64,000 nucleotides of DNA from Bradyrhizobium sp. 132 (GCF_023074185.1 NZ_JADPKY010000071.1:98920-162919), one strand, 5' to 3'; positions 35,874-45,307 are shown, counted from the stretch's first letter. Notes: generated by a model not told the origin, from the letters alone. Made by a program: numbers and translations.

Positions 35874-37571
35874 ATGTTGCGCGTCATATCCCTGACCCTC
35901 GTCGTCGTGCTCGCCGGCTTGGCCGCCTGGAGCTCGATCGCGGCGGCCGGTCCGCAATCCGGCGACGACCTCGCCATTTGCCGCGACCGCCAGGCGGATG
36001 CGCAGGCCAGGGCGCAGGCCTGCGACAATCTGCTCAACGCCGACCGTGTCACCGGCAAGGACAAGGGCATCGCGCTCTCCGTGCGCGGCAATACGCTGAT
36101 CAACAAGCGCGACTACATCCACGCGATCGAGACCTTGTCCATGGCCGTCGATCTCGATCCCGACAACGTCGTCACGCTCAATTTGCGCGGCCTCGCCCAT
36201 GAGCGGACGGGCCAGGACGACCTTGCGATGGCGGACTACAACCTCGCGCTCCAAAAGCGCCCGACCTACGGTGTGCCCTACAACAACCGCGGCATCATCC
36301 AGCTGCGCCGGGGTGCGCTGCAAAGCGCGCTCGACGATTTCAACCTGTCGATCAAATACGCGCCCAAGTTCCTGCTCGGCTACACCAACCGCGCCCGCGT
36401 GCGCACGCTGATGCAGGATTTTGACGGCGCGATCGCCGATTTCGCGGAGGCCGAGAAGATCGACCCGGCCGCGCAGCAGATCACCGGCAACCGCTGCATC
36501 ACCTACGGCATGATGGGCAAGTACGACCAGGCCTTCGCCGACTGCAACGGATTGATCGAGAAGCAGCCGAAGAACACCTACGCGATCAACAATCGCGCCG
36601 ACGTCAACATGTTGAAGGGCGATTTCGACGCCGCGCTGAAGGACTACAACACGGCAATCCAGATCAACCCGAACAATGTCCGGGCACATTCAGGCCGCGG
36701 CCAGATCTACGAGCGCAAGAAGGATCTCGCCCAGGCCCGCGCCGACTATCGCGCGGCAGCCTATTCGCTGACGAAGTTCGACGAGCTCGACGTCGCGCGC
36801 GCCCGCGCGATCGCGCGGGAACGGCTCGCCGCGCTGACACCGCAGGCGCCGGCCGGATCAACGGGGCGCCGTGTGGCGCTTGTGATCGGCAACGGCGCCT
36901 ACAAGAACGTCCACGCCTTGCCCAACCCGCCCCGCGACTCGAAAATGATCGCAAGCGTGCTGCGCGATGTCGGCTTCCAGACCGTGATATCCGTCAGCGA
37001 CCTGACCCGCGACAAATTCTTCGAAGCGTTGCAGACGTTTGCCGCCGAGGCGGAGAAGGCGGATTGGGCGGTGGTCTATTACGCCGGCCACGGTTTCGAG
37101 ATCGGCGGCGTCAACTATCTCGTTCCTGTCGACGCCAAGCTCGCCGCGGACAGGGACGCCGAGACCCAGGCGGTTGCGCTGGAGCAGGTGATTGCCGCCG
37201 TCGGCGCCGCGCGAAAGGTGCGTCTGGTGATGCTGGATGCCTGCCGTGACAATCCGTTCGCGCCGACCATGCAGCGCACGCTGTCGCTCAAGTTGGTCGA
37301 CAAGGGCTTTTCTAACATCGAGCCCGGCGCCGGCTTCATGGTGGTCTACGCCGCCAAGCACGGCGAGACCGCGATGGACGGCGATGGCGGCGCCGACAGC
37401 CCCTTCGCCACCGCGCTCGCCCGCGAGATCAAGGTGCCGCGCGTCGAGATCCGAAAACTGTTCGACATCGTCCGCGACGACGTCTGGGTTGTGACCAAGC
37501 ACGAGCAGCAGCCGTTTTCGTACGGCTCGCCGCCGGGGCGCGAGGATTTTTATTTCGTTGCTGGGAAGTGA
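35874..37571 (+). CDS. exported TPR-caspase fusion protein (peptidase C14 family)
   Basis: 565 residues. Signal peptide or anchor at 1-25 (LRVISLTLVVVLAGLAAWSS). About six TPR units span 60-300 (e.g. ALSVRGNTLINKRDYIHAIE, YNNRGIIQLRRGALQSALDDF, INNRADVNMLKGDFDAALKDY). A caspase-like p20 domain starts at residue 330 (RRVALVIGNGAYKNVHALPNPPRD). The catalytic dyad is intact: His406 in YYAGHGFE and Cys457 in MLDACRDNPF. Bacterial caspase homologues cut after Arg or Lys (metacaspase type) or Asp. The target is unknown; the TPRs suggest binding of a protein partner in the periplasm. It stands alone, convergent with a helicase gene. Confidence 0.9.
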   Translation: MLRVISLTLVVVLAGLAAWSSIAAAGPQSGDDLAICRDRQADAQARAQACDNLLNADRVTGKDKGIALSVRGNTLINKRDYIHAIETLSMAVDLDPDNVVTLNLRGLAHERTGQDDLAMADYNLALQKRPTYGVPYNNRGIIQLRRGALQSALDDFNLSIKYAPKFLLGYTNRARVRTLMQDFDGAIADFAEAEKIDPAAQQITGNRCITYGMMGKYDQAFADCNGLIEKQPKNTYAINNRADVNMLKGDFDAALKDYNTAIQINPNNVRAHSGRGQIYERKKDLAQARADYRAAAYSLTKFDELDVARARAIARERLAALTPQAPAGSTGRRVALVIGNGAYKNVHALPNPPRDSKMIASVLRDVGFQTVISVSDLTRDKFFEALQTFAAEAEKADWAVVYYAGHGFEIGGVNYLVPVDAKLAADRDAETQAVALEQVIAAVGAARKVRLVMLDACRDNPFAPTMQRTLSLKLVDKGFSNIEPGAGFMVVYAAKHGETAMDGDGGADSPFATALAREIKVPRVEIRKLFDIVRDDVWVVTKHEQQPFSYGSPPGREDFYFVAGK

Positions 37572-37583
37572 GAGATCGTACGT

Positions 37584-37672
37584 GCGTAGCGGGTTAGCGA
37601 AGCGTAACCGCGAACTTCGTTCCGCATTCGCTGAAGCATGGTGGGTTACGACTTCGGCTAACCCACCCCACG
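37584..37672. repeat. intergenic palindrome, family 3
   Basis: Between the convergent caspase and helicase genes: GTGCGTAGCGGGTTAGCG at the left and GGTGGGTTACGACTTCGGCTAACCCACC at the right; the latter is itself a hairpin (GGTGGGTTA and TAACCCACC). This is recalled as a frequent intergenic element of Bradyrhizobium. Could terminate both transcripts. Confidence 0.7.
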
Positions 37673-37675
37673 GTC

Positions 37676-38791
37676 TCACACCACAATGCTCAGCCGCTTC
37701 GCCGCCCGCGTGATCCCCGTGTACAGCCACCGTGCTCGGCTCTCCTGAAACGCAAAGCTCTCGTCGAATAGCACGACGTCGTCCCATTGCGAGCCCTGCG
37801 ACTTGTGCACGGTCAGCACATAGCCGTAGTCGAACTCGTCATAGGGCTTGCGTTGCTCCCAGGCGATCGCCTCGACGCCGCCTTCGAAGCAGTCGGCGCG
37901 CACCGAGACCTTCGTCACCTTGTGGCCAAGATCCTCGTCCGGCGACAGCCGCATGCTGAGAATGCGCGATTTCGAGCGCGTGGTGTTGCGCGATTTCACG
38001 CGCCACAGGCCGCCGTTGAACAGGCCCTTCTTGCGGTTGTTGCGCAGGCACACCAGCTTGTCGCCGGCGACCGGAAAGGTGTCCTCGATATTCTGGCGCT
38101 GACGCACCCGCATATTGTACGCGCGCCGCGTGTTGTTACGGCCGACCAGGACCTGGTCGGCGGCCATCACGCGATCGGGATCGAGTTCTTTGCGCGACAC
38201 CACCTCGCTCTCGCCATAGCGGCCGATGTCGAGCTCACGTCCCTCGCGGACGTCCATCGACATTCGCACGATCGGGTCGTCCTGGGCCTGGCGGTGCACC
38301 TCGGTCAGCATCGCGTCGGGTTCGGTATTGGTGAAGAAGCCGGCGCCCTGGATCGGCGGCAGCTGCGCGGGATCGCCCAGCACAAGCAGCGGGCAGTCGA
38401 ACGACATCAGGTCGCGGCCCAATTCGGCATCGACCATCGAGCATTCGTCGATCACGATCAGCTTGGCCTTCGAGGCCGGGGCGTCGTCCCACAGCTCGAA
38501 GCTCGGCTGTTCCTCGCCGGATTCGCGGGTGCGGTAGATCAGCGAATGGATGGTGGAGGCCTCGTCGCAACCCTTGTTGCGCATGACCAGCGCCGCCTTG
38601 CCGGTGAACGCAGCGAACTTCACCTCGCCGTCGACGCCGTCGGCAATGTGCCGCGCCAGCGTGGTTTTGCCGGTGCCGGCAAAGCCGAACAGGCGGAATA
38701 CCGGCGGCGTGCCGTTGCGGCCGGGTTTTGCCTTCAGCCAATCGCCAACGGCTTTGAGCGCGGCATCCTGATGCGGGGTGAATGTGGCCAT
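37676..38791 (-). CDS. RecD-like ATP-dependent DNA helicase (AAA_30/UvrD_C_2)
   Basis: 371 residues. Walker A GFAGTGKT is at 36-43, Walker B LIVIDECSMVD at 111-121, and FTGKAALVMRNKGCDEASTIHSLIY is the RecD motif Ia region. LLVLGDPAQLPPIQGAGFF is motif III, and the C-terminal YVLTVHKSQGSQWDDVVLFDES and WLYTGITRAAKRLSI are motifs V and VI of superfamily 1B helicases. It is shorter than RecD and lacks RecBC partners nearby, resembling stand-alone RecD/Dda-like helicases. The start at 38791 gives the usual TPHQDAAL N-terminus. Confidence 0.9.
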   Translation of the reverse strand: MATFTPHQDAALKAVGDWLKAKPGRNGTPPVFRLFGFAGTGKTTLARHIADGVDGEVKFAAFTGKAALVMRNKGCDEASTIHSLIYRTRESGEEQPSFELWDDAPASKAKLIVIDECSMVDAELGRDLMSFDCPLLVLGDPAQLPPIQGAGFFTNTEPDAMLTEVHRQAQDDPIVRMSMDVREGRELDIGRYGESEVVSRKELDPDRVMAADQVLVGRNNTRRAYNMRVRQRQNIEDTFPVAGDKLVCLRNNRKKGLFNGGLWRVKSRNTTRSKSRILSMRLSPDEDLGHKVTKVSVRADCFEGGVEAIAWEQRKPYDEFDYGYVLTVHKSQGSQWDDVVLFDESFAFQESRARWLYTGITRAAKRLSIVV

Positions 38792-39210
38792 GTCTGTCTT
38801 GAGGAGGGGCGAAACGGAGCGATTCGCAATCCCCAAAACTAACCATTCGCACCGCCGGTTCAAGCGCAGGACAATCGCATTTAACTGCCGTTTCCCTGCC
38901 GCCCATCCTTCGAGACGCCCGCCTTTGGCGGGCCCTCAGGATGAGGACGGAGTGCGTGGCAGCGCTTTCGACAGGCAAAGATGCCGCTCAGCCTCGTCCT
39001 GAGGAGACCGCAAAGTGGTCGTCTCGAAGGACGAGGCGCTCGCTCAGGCCAAGCGGCCCAAACATGCACTTATGGCGCACACTGCTACTTGCGGCCGAGG
39101 AATCGTTCTCCCGCACGACGGAATTGCTGCTCCGTAGACAGCGCCGCCTCGCGCATTAAGATGAGCGCAAGAACAATAAGTGGGCAAGAAAACTTGGGAG
39201 AGACGGCGTC
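38792..39210. other. intergenic region with family 4 palindrome
   Basis: 419 bases between the divergent helicase and oxidoreductase genes, with no convincing gene. Most of it (38903-39035) is an intergenic repeat. Short open frames on both strands are not protein-like. Promoters for both flanking genes are expected here but none was clear by eye. Confidence 0.5.
38903..39035. repeat. intergenic palindrome, family 4
   Basis: Begins CCATCCTTCGAGACGCCCGC and ends with GTCGTCTCGAAGGACGAGG, the arms being CATCCTTCGAGACG and CGTCTCGAAGGACG; inner arms CTCAGGATGAGGACGG and CTCGTCCTGAGGAG pair as well. This type is recalled as common in Bradyrhizobium genomes. Confidence 0.75.
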
Positions 39211-40416
39211 ATGAAGTTCGGCATCTTCTATGAGCTGCAACTGCCAAGGCCCTGGGTGGCCGGCGACGAGCTCAGGCTCTACCAGAATGCGCTGTCGCAG
39301 ATGGAACTCGCCGACCGGCTCGGCTACGACCATGCGTGGGTTGTCGAGCATCACTTCCTCGAAGAATACTCGCATTCGCCCTCGCCGGAATCCTTCCTCG
39401 CGGCGGCCAGCCAGCGCACCAGGAACATCAGGCTTGGCCACGGCATCCTTCAGCTCACCACCAACCATCCCGCCCGCGTTGCCGAGCGCGTCGCCGTGCT
39501 CGACCTGCTCTCCAACGGCCGCTGCGAGTTCGGCATGGGCGAGAGCGCGTCCATTACCGAACTCACGCCGTTCGGACGCGACATGGAAACGAAGAAAGAA
39601 GTTTTCGAGGAAGCGGTCAGTGCGATCTTCCCGATGTTCAAGGACGCGGGCTCCGAGCATCACGGCAAGTACTTCGACATCCCATTGCGCAATGTCGTGC
39701 CGAAACCGGTGCAGAAGCCGCATCCGCCGTTGTGGATGGCCTGCTCGCAGCTGCCGACTATCGAACGTGCCGGCCGTCACGGCTTTGGCGCGCTCGGCTT
39801 CCAGTTCGTCAGCGCGGACGCCGCGCATGCCTGGGTGCACGCCTATTACAACGCCATGACCAAGCGTCTGGCAAAGCTCGCCGACTATGAGATCAACCCG
39901 AACATGGCGTTGGTGTCGTTCTTCATGTGCGCCAAGACGGACGAGGAGGCCCGCGCCCGCGCCGACGGCGCCACCTTCTTCCAGTTCGCGCTGCGCTTCT
40001 ACGGCGCCTCGCAGAACCGCCAGCGTCCCGCGCCCTACATCGTCAACATGTGGGACGAGTACAACAAGTGGAAGCGCGACAATCCCGAGGCGCAGGAGGC
40101 CGCGCTGCGCGGCGGCCTGATCGGCTCGCCCGAGACCATCCGCAGGAAGCTGAAGCGCTTCCAGAGCTCGCATATCGACCAGGTGATCCTGCTTAATCAA
40201 GCGGGCAAGAACAGTCACGAGCATATCTGCGAATCGCTCGAGCTGTTCGGCCGCGAGGTGATGCCGGAGTTCCAGAACGATCCCGCGCAGGAAACCTGGA
40301 AGCAGGGCGTGATGAGCGGTGAGATCAAGCTGGAAGAGATCGACACGGAGGCCTTCACCGACCGCTACGGCAAGCTCGCCGTCACCGTCGCGCCAGCGAA
40401 GGCGGCGGCGGGGTAG
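39211..40416 (+). CDS. LLM-class flavin-dependent oxidoreductase
   Basis: 401 residues, bacterial luciferase-like TIM barrel. MKFGIFYELQLPRPW opens the barrel; ADRLGYDHAWVVEHHFLEEYSHSPSPESFLAAASQRTRNIRLGHGI holds the flavin-contacting EHHF motif, and DLLSNGRCEFGMGES is typical of the class. LIGSPETIRRKLKRFQSSHIDQVILLNQAGKNSHEHICESLELFGREVMPEF is the conserved C-terminal half. The substrate is unknown. A LuxR-type regulator gene follows in the same direction after 62 bases and may control it. Confidence 0.9.
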   Translation: MKFGIFYELQLPRPWVAGDELRLYQNALSQMELADRLGYDHAWVVEHHFLEEYSHSPSPESFLAAASQRTRNIRLGHGILQLTTNHPARVAERVAVLDLLSNGRCEFGMGESASITELTPFGRDMETKKEVFEEAVSAIFPMFKDAGSEHHGKYFDIPLRNVVPKPVQKPHPPLWMACSQLPTIERAGRHGFGALGFQFVSADAAHAWVHAYYNAMTKRLAKLADYEINPNMALVSFFMCAKTDEEARARADGATFFQFALRFYGASQNRQRPAPYIVNMWDEYNKWKRDNPEAQEAALRGGLIGSPETIRRKLKRFQSSHIDQVILLNQAGKNSHEHICESLELFGREVMPEFQNDPAQETWKQGVMSGEIKLEEIDTEAFTDRYGKLAVTVAPAKAAAG

Positions 40417-40478
40417 GGCGTCTTCCGGCCCGCGATCTTTGCTGATAGGCTTCGGCAAAACGCGGCAGGGAGAGAACG

Positions 40479-41270
40479 ATGCGGTCCCGCGGGACAGGCT
40501 CAGGCTCAAGCTTGGCGGCCGGCGACATCGCGCCCGCGGTGCTCGCGATCGGCCGCCCCGACTTTCCAAATGTCCTGATCGACACGCTGCGTCGGCAGGC
40601 CGATGTCGGGCATTGCATGGTGTTCGCGTTGAGCCGTGCCGGCGCCGCACACTGCCTGCTCGATGCCGGCAACATCCCGATCGGCGGCGATCTGGGCGCG
40701 GCCTATGCCGGGCAGTTCCACGAATCCGACCCCAACCGCGATGCGCTGTTCGAAGGGAAGGGGCGCGCGCCGATCGTACTGCCGGCCTTCGCGCCCCGCA
40801 TGTACGGCGCGCGCTACCGAAAAATGTTCTTTGTGGATTCCGGCATCGTGGACAAATGCGCGACCGCGATCTGGGTCGACGACACCTGCTTCTACGTCAA
40901 TTTCTATCGCATCGCCGCCCAGGGCCGTTTCAGCGCCGCGCAGCATGAGCGGCTCCGAGCCATTGCACCGGCCATCGGCGCGAGCGTGGCGCGCCATTTC
41001 CAGCAAGGCGCGGCGACCACCGACCAGACTCTCGCCACGCTGTTTGCGACGTGCACGCCGCTCGCCAGCCTCACCCCGCGCGAGCAGGACGTTTGCCGTC
41101 GCATCCTCGCAGGCTTCAGCTCCGAGGCGATATCGCAAGCCCTCGGCATCAGCCTGCATTCGACGCTGACCTACCGCAAACGCGCCTATGAGCGGCTCGG
41201 CATCTCCTCGCAGAGCGAGCTGTTTGCCATCGTGCTCCGCCTGCTGGCTGGCCCCCGCAGCCTGAATTGA
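40479..41270 (+). CDS. LuxR-family transcriptional regulator
   Basis: 263 residues. The N-terminal 175 residues do not match a sensor domain I recognise, though FVDSGIVDKCATAIWVDDTCFYVNFYR and FHESDPNRD suggest a GAF/PAS-like fold. The C-terminal HTH is LTPREQDVCRRILAGFSSEAISQALGISLHSTLTYRKRAYERLGISSQSELFAI, with the TPRE start of the GerE domain. AGGGAGAG precedes the ATG. Likely target is the oxidoreductase upstream, by position only. Confidence 0.85.
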   Translation: MRSRGTGSGSSLAAGDIAPAVLAIGRPDFPNVLIDTLRRQADVGHCMVFALSRAGAAHCLLDAGNIPIGGDLGAAYAGQFHESDPNRDALFEGKGRAPIVLPAFAPRMYGARYRKMFFVDSGIVDKCATAIWVDDTCFYVNFYRIAAQGRFSAAQHERLRAIAPAIGASVARHFQQGAATTDQTLATLFATCTPLASLTPREQDVCRRILAGFSSEAISQALGISLHSTLTYRKRAYERLGISSQSELFAIVLRLLAGPRSLN

Positions 41271-41386
41271 GGGAGACGCTAAGTCCGCGGTATCTGCTTC
41301 CGAGCAAAGCGGCGCGCAGTTCGCCCGCCGGGATCGTCGACTGTTGACCCGAAGTGGACTTGATCGATATTGAAGCGAGTTCTTAA

Positions 41387-41662
41387 ATGCCCGCGAAGGG
41401 CCGGGTGTCAAAGCAGAGCATGGAATTCTTGTCGGAATGGATCGCAGCCTATCTAATCGGCGAGTCCGATGATTGGGTACCGCGAACACTATTGGGCTGG
41501 ACCAGAGTCGGGCTGCTTGCCGGTTTTATCGGGCAGGTTATTTACCTGATCCATGCATGCATCGCGTTGGCGGTCCCGACGATCCTGTGGTTTAGCTTCC
41601 CAGCAAATATATTGGCGCTGGTTGTCGTCCGCCGCGCTCTGCGGTGGCGCTACCCCGTCTAG
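41387..41662 (+). CDS. small membrane protein of unknown function
   Basis: 91 residues with two hydrophobic stretches (TRVGLLAGFIGQVIYLIHA and CIALAVPTILWFSFPANILALVVV). A start at ATG 41420 (MEFLSEWIAAYLIGESDDW) is equally possible; neither has a strong ribosome site. The base composition is less G+C rich than its neighbours. Coding is likely from the hydrophobic pattern and the basic end RRALRWRYPV, but function is not recognised. Confidence 0.55.
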   Translation: MPAKGRVSKQSMEFLSEWIAAYLIGESDDWVPRTLLGWTRVGLLAGFIGQVIYLIHACIALAVPTILWFSFPANILALVVVRRALRWRYPV

Positions 41663-41816
41663 CAAAACCTGGGTGACGGACCGCATATTGTCCGTTCATG
41701 GCCCGACAAAAGTTCGGCGTTAACCATCTTCACGGTTCCAGTCTGAGCGAGATCGCTTCGAAGTTTCTTAAATTTTGCTGGGTAACTCTCTTGGGCATGG
41801 TGACCTGGGGAGAGAC

Positions 41817-42671
41817 ATGAGTAAGCGGGCCAAACGTGGAAAGGCGGAGACGCTCGCACTTCCAATGGCCGGGAGAGTTGCGATTGGCGCCGTGGCCATC
41901 GCAGCATTGGGGTACAGTTTGCTGTCTCGCCCGGCGAGCGTACAACCGATCCGAAAACCGTCTGCGAACCAAGCCATGGCGTCGTCAACTCCGGTTTACG
42001 TGTCAACTCCAGTTCATGCATCAGCGCCGGCTCCGATTCCGGCCCGGGCGCCTCAAGTCGAACCACCAAAAGCTGCTGACGGTCCCGGAGCATTTGTTCG
42101 GCAGGTCATTGACTACACCAGCCACCAGGCGCCGGGCACCGTGATCATCGATACCGGAAACACGTTCCTTTATTTCGTTCTGAACGACAGGCAAGCGATG
42201 CGCTACGGCATCGGTGTTGGCCGCGAAGGTTTCACGTGGTCCGGTGAGCAGACTGTGGCCCGTAAAACAGAATGGCCGGATTGGCGTCCGCCTGCGGAGA
42301 TGGTTGTGCGTCAGCCTTATCTGCCGCGGTTTATGGCGGGCGGCCCCGGCAACCCGCTCGGCGCTCGGGCGATGTATCTAGGCGAAACCGAGTATAGAAT
42401 TCACGGCACCAACAAGCCCGATACGATCGGGAAGCGGGTTTCGTCCGGCTGCATCCGCCTGACCAATGAAGACGTCGTGGACCTTTTTGAGCGGGTGAAG
42501 ATCGGAGCGAAAGTGATCGTGCTTCCAACTACCGCTGCCCGTCGACCATCCGAGGGAGCACCGCCCGACGCCGCTTCCCGATCGCCGGACCCGGCATCGC
42601 TGTCGAACCGACCCTCGGCAACTAACGCGCAGATGCAGTCATCTGGACCGAAGATTGCCGAGGCCCAGTAA
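41817..42671 (+). CDS. L,D-transpeptidase (YkuD family)
   Basis: 284 residues. An N-terminal anchor (PMAGRVAIGAVAIAALGYSLL) is followed by a Pro/Ala-rich linker to about residue 85. The YkuD domain begins VIIDTGNTFLYFVLNDRQAMRYGIGVGREGFTW. The catalytic motif has His196 (RIHGTN) and Cys212 (RVSSGCIRLTNEDV). It cross-links or anchors proteins to peptidoglycan by 3-3 or tail exchange. A C-terminal 50-residue tail is Ser/Pro-rich and disordered. A GGGGAGAG ribosome site fixes the start at 41817. Confidence 0.92.
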   Translation: MSKRAKRGKAETLALPMAGRVAIGAVAIAALGYSLLSRPASVQPIRKPSANQAMASSTPVYVSTPVHASAPAPIPARAPQVEPPKAADGPGAFVRQVIDYTSHQAPGTVIIDTGNTFLYFVLNDRQAMRYGIGVGREGFTWSGEQTVARKTEWPDWRPPAEMVVRQPYLPRFMAGGPGNPLGARAMYLGETEYRIHGTNKPDTIGKRVSSGCIRLTNEDVVDLFERVKIGAKVIVLPTTAARRPSEGAPPDAASRSPDPASLSNRPSATNAQMQSSGPKIAEAQ

Positions 42672-42766
42672 CTCCAATTCCGTACGTCCCTATCGCTAGG
42701 GACAGACCCGGGCCGCGGAGTTCGCTAGTCTGTCCTGAAGCACAGGAGAATTCAGGGGAGGCCGTC

Positions 42767-43936
42767 TTGAGCACCGCGCCGCGCATCGACATCGACCCTG
42801 TCGCGTTCTGGGCCGACCCCTACCCGATGCTCGCGACAATGCGTAAAGAGGCGCCGATCGCCTTCGTACCGCAGCTCGGCTCGACGCTGCTGACGCGCCG
42901 CGACGACATCTCGATCTCCGAGAAGCAGATCGACGTGTTCTCCTCGCACCAGCCCGCAGGCCTGATGAATCGGCTGATGGGCCACAACATGATGCGCAAG
43001 GACGGCGAGGCGCACCAGGTCGAGCGCCGCGCGATGTTTCCGACGGTGTCGCCGAAGACAGTGAAGGCGCACTGGACCGCGCAATTCCAGGCGCATGCTG
43101 ACCGCATCATCGATGCAATCGTTCCGGGCAGCCGGATCGACTTCATGCGCGACTTCGCGCTGCCGTTCTCCGGCGAATGCCTGAAGTCCATTACCGGCCT
43201 CACCAATATCGGCTTTGGGGACATGGATGCATGGTCGCAGGGCATGATCGAGGGCATCGCCAACTACAGCGGCGATACGGCCGTCGAGGCGCGCTGCCAT
43301 GCGGCGACATCAGGCATCGATGCGGCGATCGACGACATCCTGCCGGTGATGCGCAAGCATCCTGACCGGAGCATCCTTGGCGTGCTGCTTGCTTCGGGCA
43401 TGTCGATGGAGAGCGTGCGCGCCAACGTCAAACTCGCGATATCAGGCGGCCAGAACGAACCGCGCAAGGCGATCGCCGGCACGGTGTGGGCGCTGCTGTC
43501 CCATCCCGAGCAGCTCGATCTGGTGCGCAAAGGCGAGGTGACCTGGCTCCAGGCCTTCGAGGAATATGCCCGCTGGATCTCGCCGATCGGCATGTCGCCG
43601 CGGCGCATCGCAAAGCCGTGGAGCATCCGCGACGTCTCGTTCGAACTTGATGAGCGTGTGTTCCTGATGTTCGGCTCGGCCAACCGTGACGAGCAGCATT
43701 TTGAGCGCGCCGACCAGTTCGACGTGCGGCGTGATACCGCCAAGAGCGTCGCGTTCGGCGCCGGTCCGCATTTTTGCGCCGGCGCCTGGGCCTCGCGCGC
43801 CATGATCGCCGATGTCGCGTTGCCGACATTGTTCGCGCGTGCCCAAAAGCTCGAGCTGGCCGACGACGAGCCGGTGCGGGTCGGCGGCTGGGCGTTCCGC
43901 GGGCTGCAGAATTTGCCGGTGAGGTGGCTGCATTAG
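42767..43936 (+). CDS. cytochrome P450 with atypical I-helix
   Basis: 389 residues, soluble bacterial class I type, TTG start after GGGGAGG. The heme loop is FGAGPHFCAGAWASR with Cys337. The ExxR motif is in EEYARW; the PR of the K-helix region is SPRRIAKPW. The I-helix reads AISGGQNEPRKAIAG: Glu231 is followed by Pro232, where most P450s have the oxygen-activating Thr. Redox partners (ferredoxin, reductase) are not adjacent. Substrate unknown. Confidence 0.91.
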   Translation: MSTAPRIDIDPVAFWADPYPMLATMRKEAPIAFVPQLGSTLLTRRDDISISEKQIDVFSSHQPAGLMNRLMGHNMMRKDGEAHQVERRAMFPTVSPKTVKAHWTAQFQAHADRIIDAIVPGSRIDFMRDFALPFSGECLKSITGLTNIGFGDMDAWSQGMIEGIANYSGDTAVEARCHAATSGIDAAIDDILPVMRKHPDRSILGVLLASGMSMESVRANVKLAISGGQNEPRKAIAGTVWALLSHPEQLDLVRKGEVTWLQAFEEYARWISPIGMSPRRIAKPWSIRDVSFELDERVFLMFGSANRDEQHFERADQFDVRRDTAKSVAFGAGPHFCAGAWASRAMIADVALPTLFARAQKLELADDEPVRVGGWAFRGLQNLPVRWLH

Positions 43937-44306
43937 CCCGCCAGAGGCGGGTCCATCCCGAACGCCGCCACGGTCTCATCTTGCCCCCGTTTTGCCCGGC
44001 GAGTCAAACGAATTTCGGATATACGTAAGTCATTGTTTTCGCACGCCCCGGCTACTGTGCATGGGGTTGTTTTCGCGGTTTTTGGTCCGGTCACGCGTCG
44101 TGAGACCCAACGCGCTCGGGACTCACATCCGCGTGCAGAAAAATTCCATCTTCATTCGCTCCACCGCTTGAAAGATTAATCGTGCGCGCGGCACCGGGCG
44201 CAGTGCTCGCATCGCTATTTTCTCGCGCGTCTCGACACCTCCGATAAGTCGCACCATCATTTGTGCAAGACGAATGATGACGGCCACGTGCGGCCGGGAG
44301 TGCGGA
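43937..44306. other. intergenic region upstream of the ssu operon
   Basis: 370 bases with no convincing gene. A small perfect hairpin CCCGCC-AGA-GGCGGG begins two bases after the P450 stop. The region is relatively A+T rich toward 44100-44280 and should hold the ssu promoter; no clear CysB-like or sigma-54 site was found by eye. Confidence 0.45.
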
Positions 44307-45269
44307 ATGCAGCGTCGCGACTTTCTCAAATTATCCGTTGGAACTGCGGCAGTCGCTGCATTCGCCTCGCGCGCCAAAGCGCAAGGAACGTCACAAAGCG
44401 CGGTGAAGGAAATTCGGGTCGGCTACCAGAAGACCGGCGTGCTCGTCATCACGCGCCAGCAGGCGTCCTTGGAAAAACATTTCAATCCGCAAGGCATCGA
44501 GGTGAAATGGGTCGAGTTTTCCTCGGGGCCTCCGATGATGGAGGCGATGAATGTCGGCAGCGTCGATTTCGGCTCGGTCGGCGATTCCCCGCCGGTGTTC
44601 GCCCAGGCCGCGGGCGCGGCAATCGTCTATGCCGCCGGCCAGCCCATCACCAACGGCCAGGGCATTTTGGTGCCGAAGGGCTCGCCGATACGCACCATCG
44701 CTGACTTGAAGGGCAAGCGCATCGGCTTCACCAAGGGCTCCAGTGCCCACAACATCGTGGTGCAGACGCTGGAAAGGGCCGGTCTCACCTACGCCGACAT
44801 CACGCCGGTCTATTTGACGCCGCCGGATGCCGGGCCTGCCTTTGCCAATGGCAGCATCGAGGCCTGGGCGATCTGGGATCCGTATTTTGCGATCGGCGAG
44901 ACCAAGCAGGGCGGCCGCATCCTGATCAATGCACGCGAGGTCACCAAGACCAATTCCTTCTACATCGCCAACCGCGATTTCGCGAAGAACCACGGTGCGA
45001 TCCTGCAACAGATCGTCGACGTGACAACGGCGGCCGGCAAATGGGCCGAACAGAACCGCGACGAGGTCGCGAGATCGCTCGCCGCGATCACCGGCGTCCC
45101 GCTGGATATCCAGACCGTCGCAGCCAATCGCGCGAACTTCGTGGTCGGCCCCGTCACCGACGACATCGTCGTCACCCAGCAGGGCGTTGCCGACCGCTTC
45201 TACAAGCTCGGCCTGATCCCCAAGCCGATCGTCGTTCGCGACATCGTCTGGCGCAACCCGGCAGCCTGA
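44307..45269 (+). CDS. ssuA: sulfonate ABC transporter binding protein, Tat-exported paralogue
   Basis: 320 residues. The start MQRRDFLKLSVGTAAVAAFA is a textbook Tat signal (RRDFLK), which excludes the longer frame from 44274. The mature part VKEIRVGYQKTGVLVITRQQASLEKHFNPQGIEVKWVEFSSGPPMMEAMNVGSVDFGSVGDSPPVFAQAAG is the SsuA/NMT1 pattern for aliphatic sulfonates. It is the first gene of the ssu operon and is paralogous to the next gene. Two binding proteins in one operon suggest a wider ligand range. Confidence 0.92.
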   Translation: MQRRDFLKLSVGTAAVAAFASRAKAQGTSQSAVKEIRVGYQKTGVLVITRQQASLEKHFNPQGIEVKWVEFSSGPPMMEAMNVGSVDFGSVGDSPPVFAQAAGAAIVYAAGQPITNGQGILVPKGSPIRTIADLKGKRIGFTKGSSAHNIVVQTLERAGLTYADITPVYLTPPDAGPAFANGSIEAWAIWDPYFAIGETKQGGRILINAREVTKTNSFYIANRDFAKNHGAILQQIVDVTTAAGKWAEQNRDEVARSLAAITGVPLDIQTVAANRANFVVGPVTDDIVVTQQGVADRFYKLGLIPKPIVVRDIVWRNPAA

Positions 45270-45307
45270 TCGTGCCGACCGATCTTCCCATCCAGAAGGG
45301 TTTGAAC

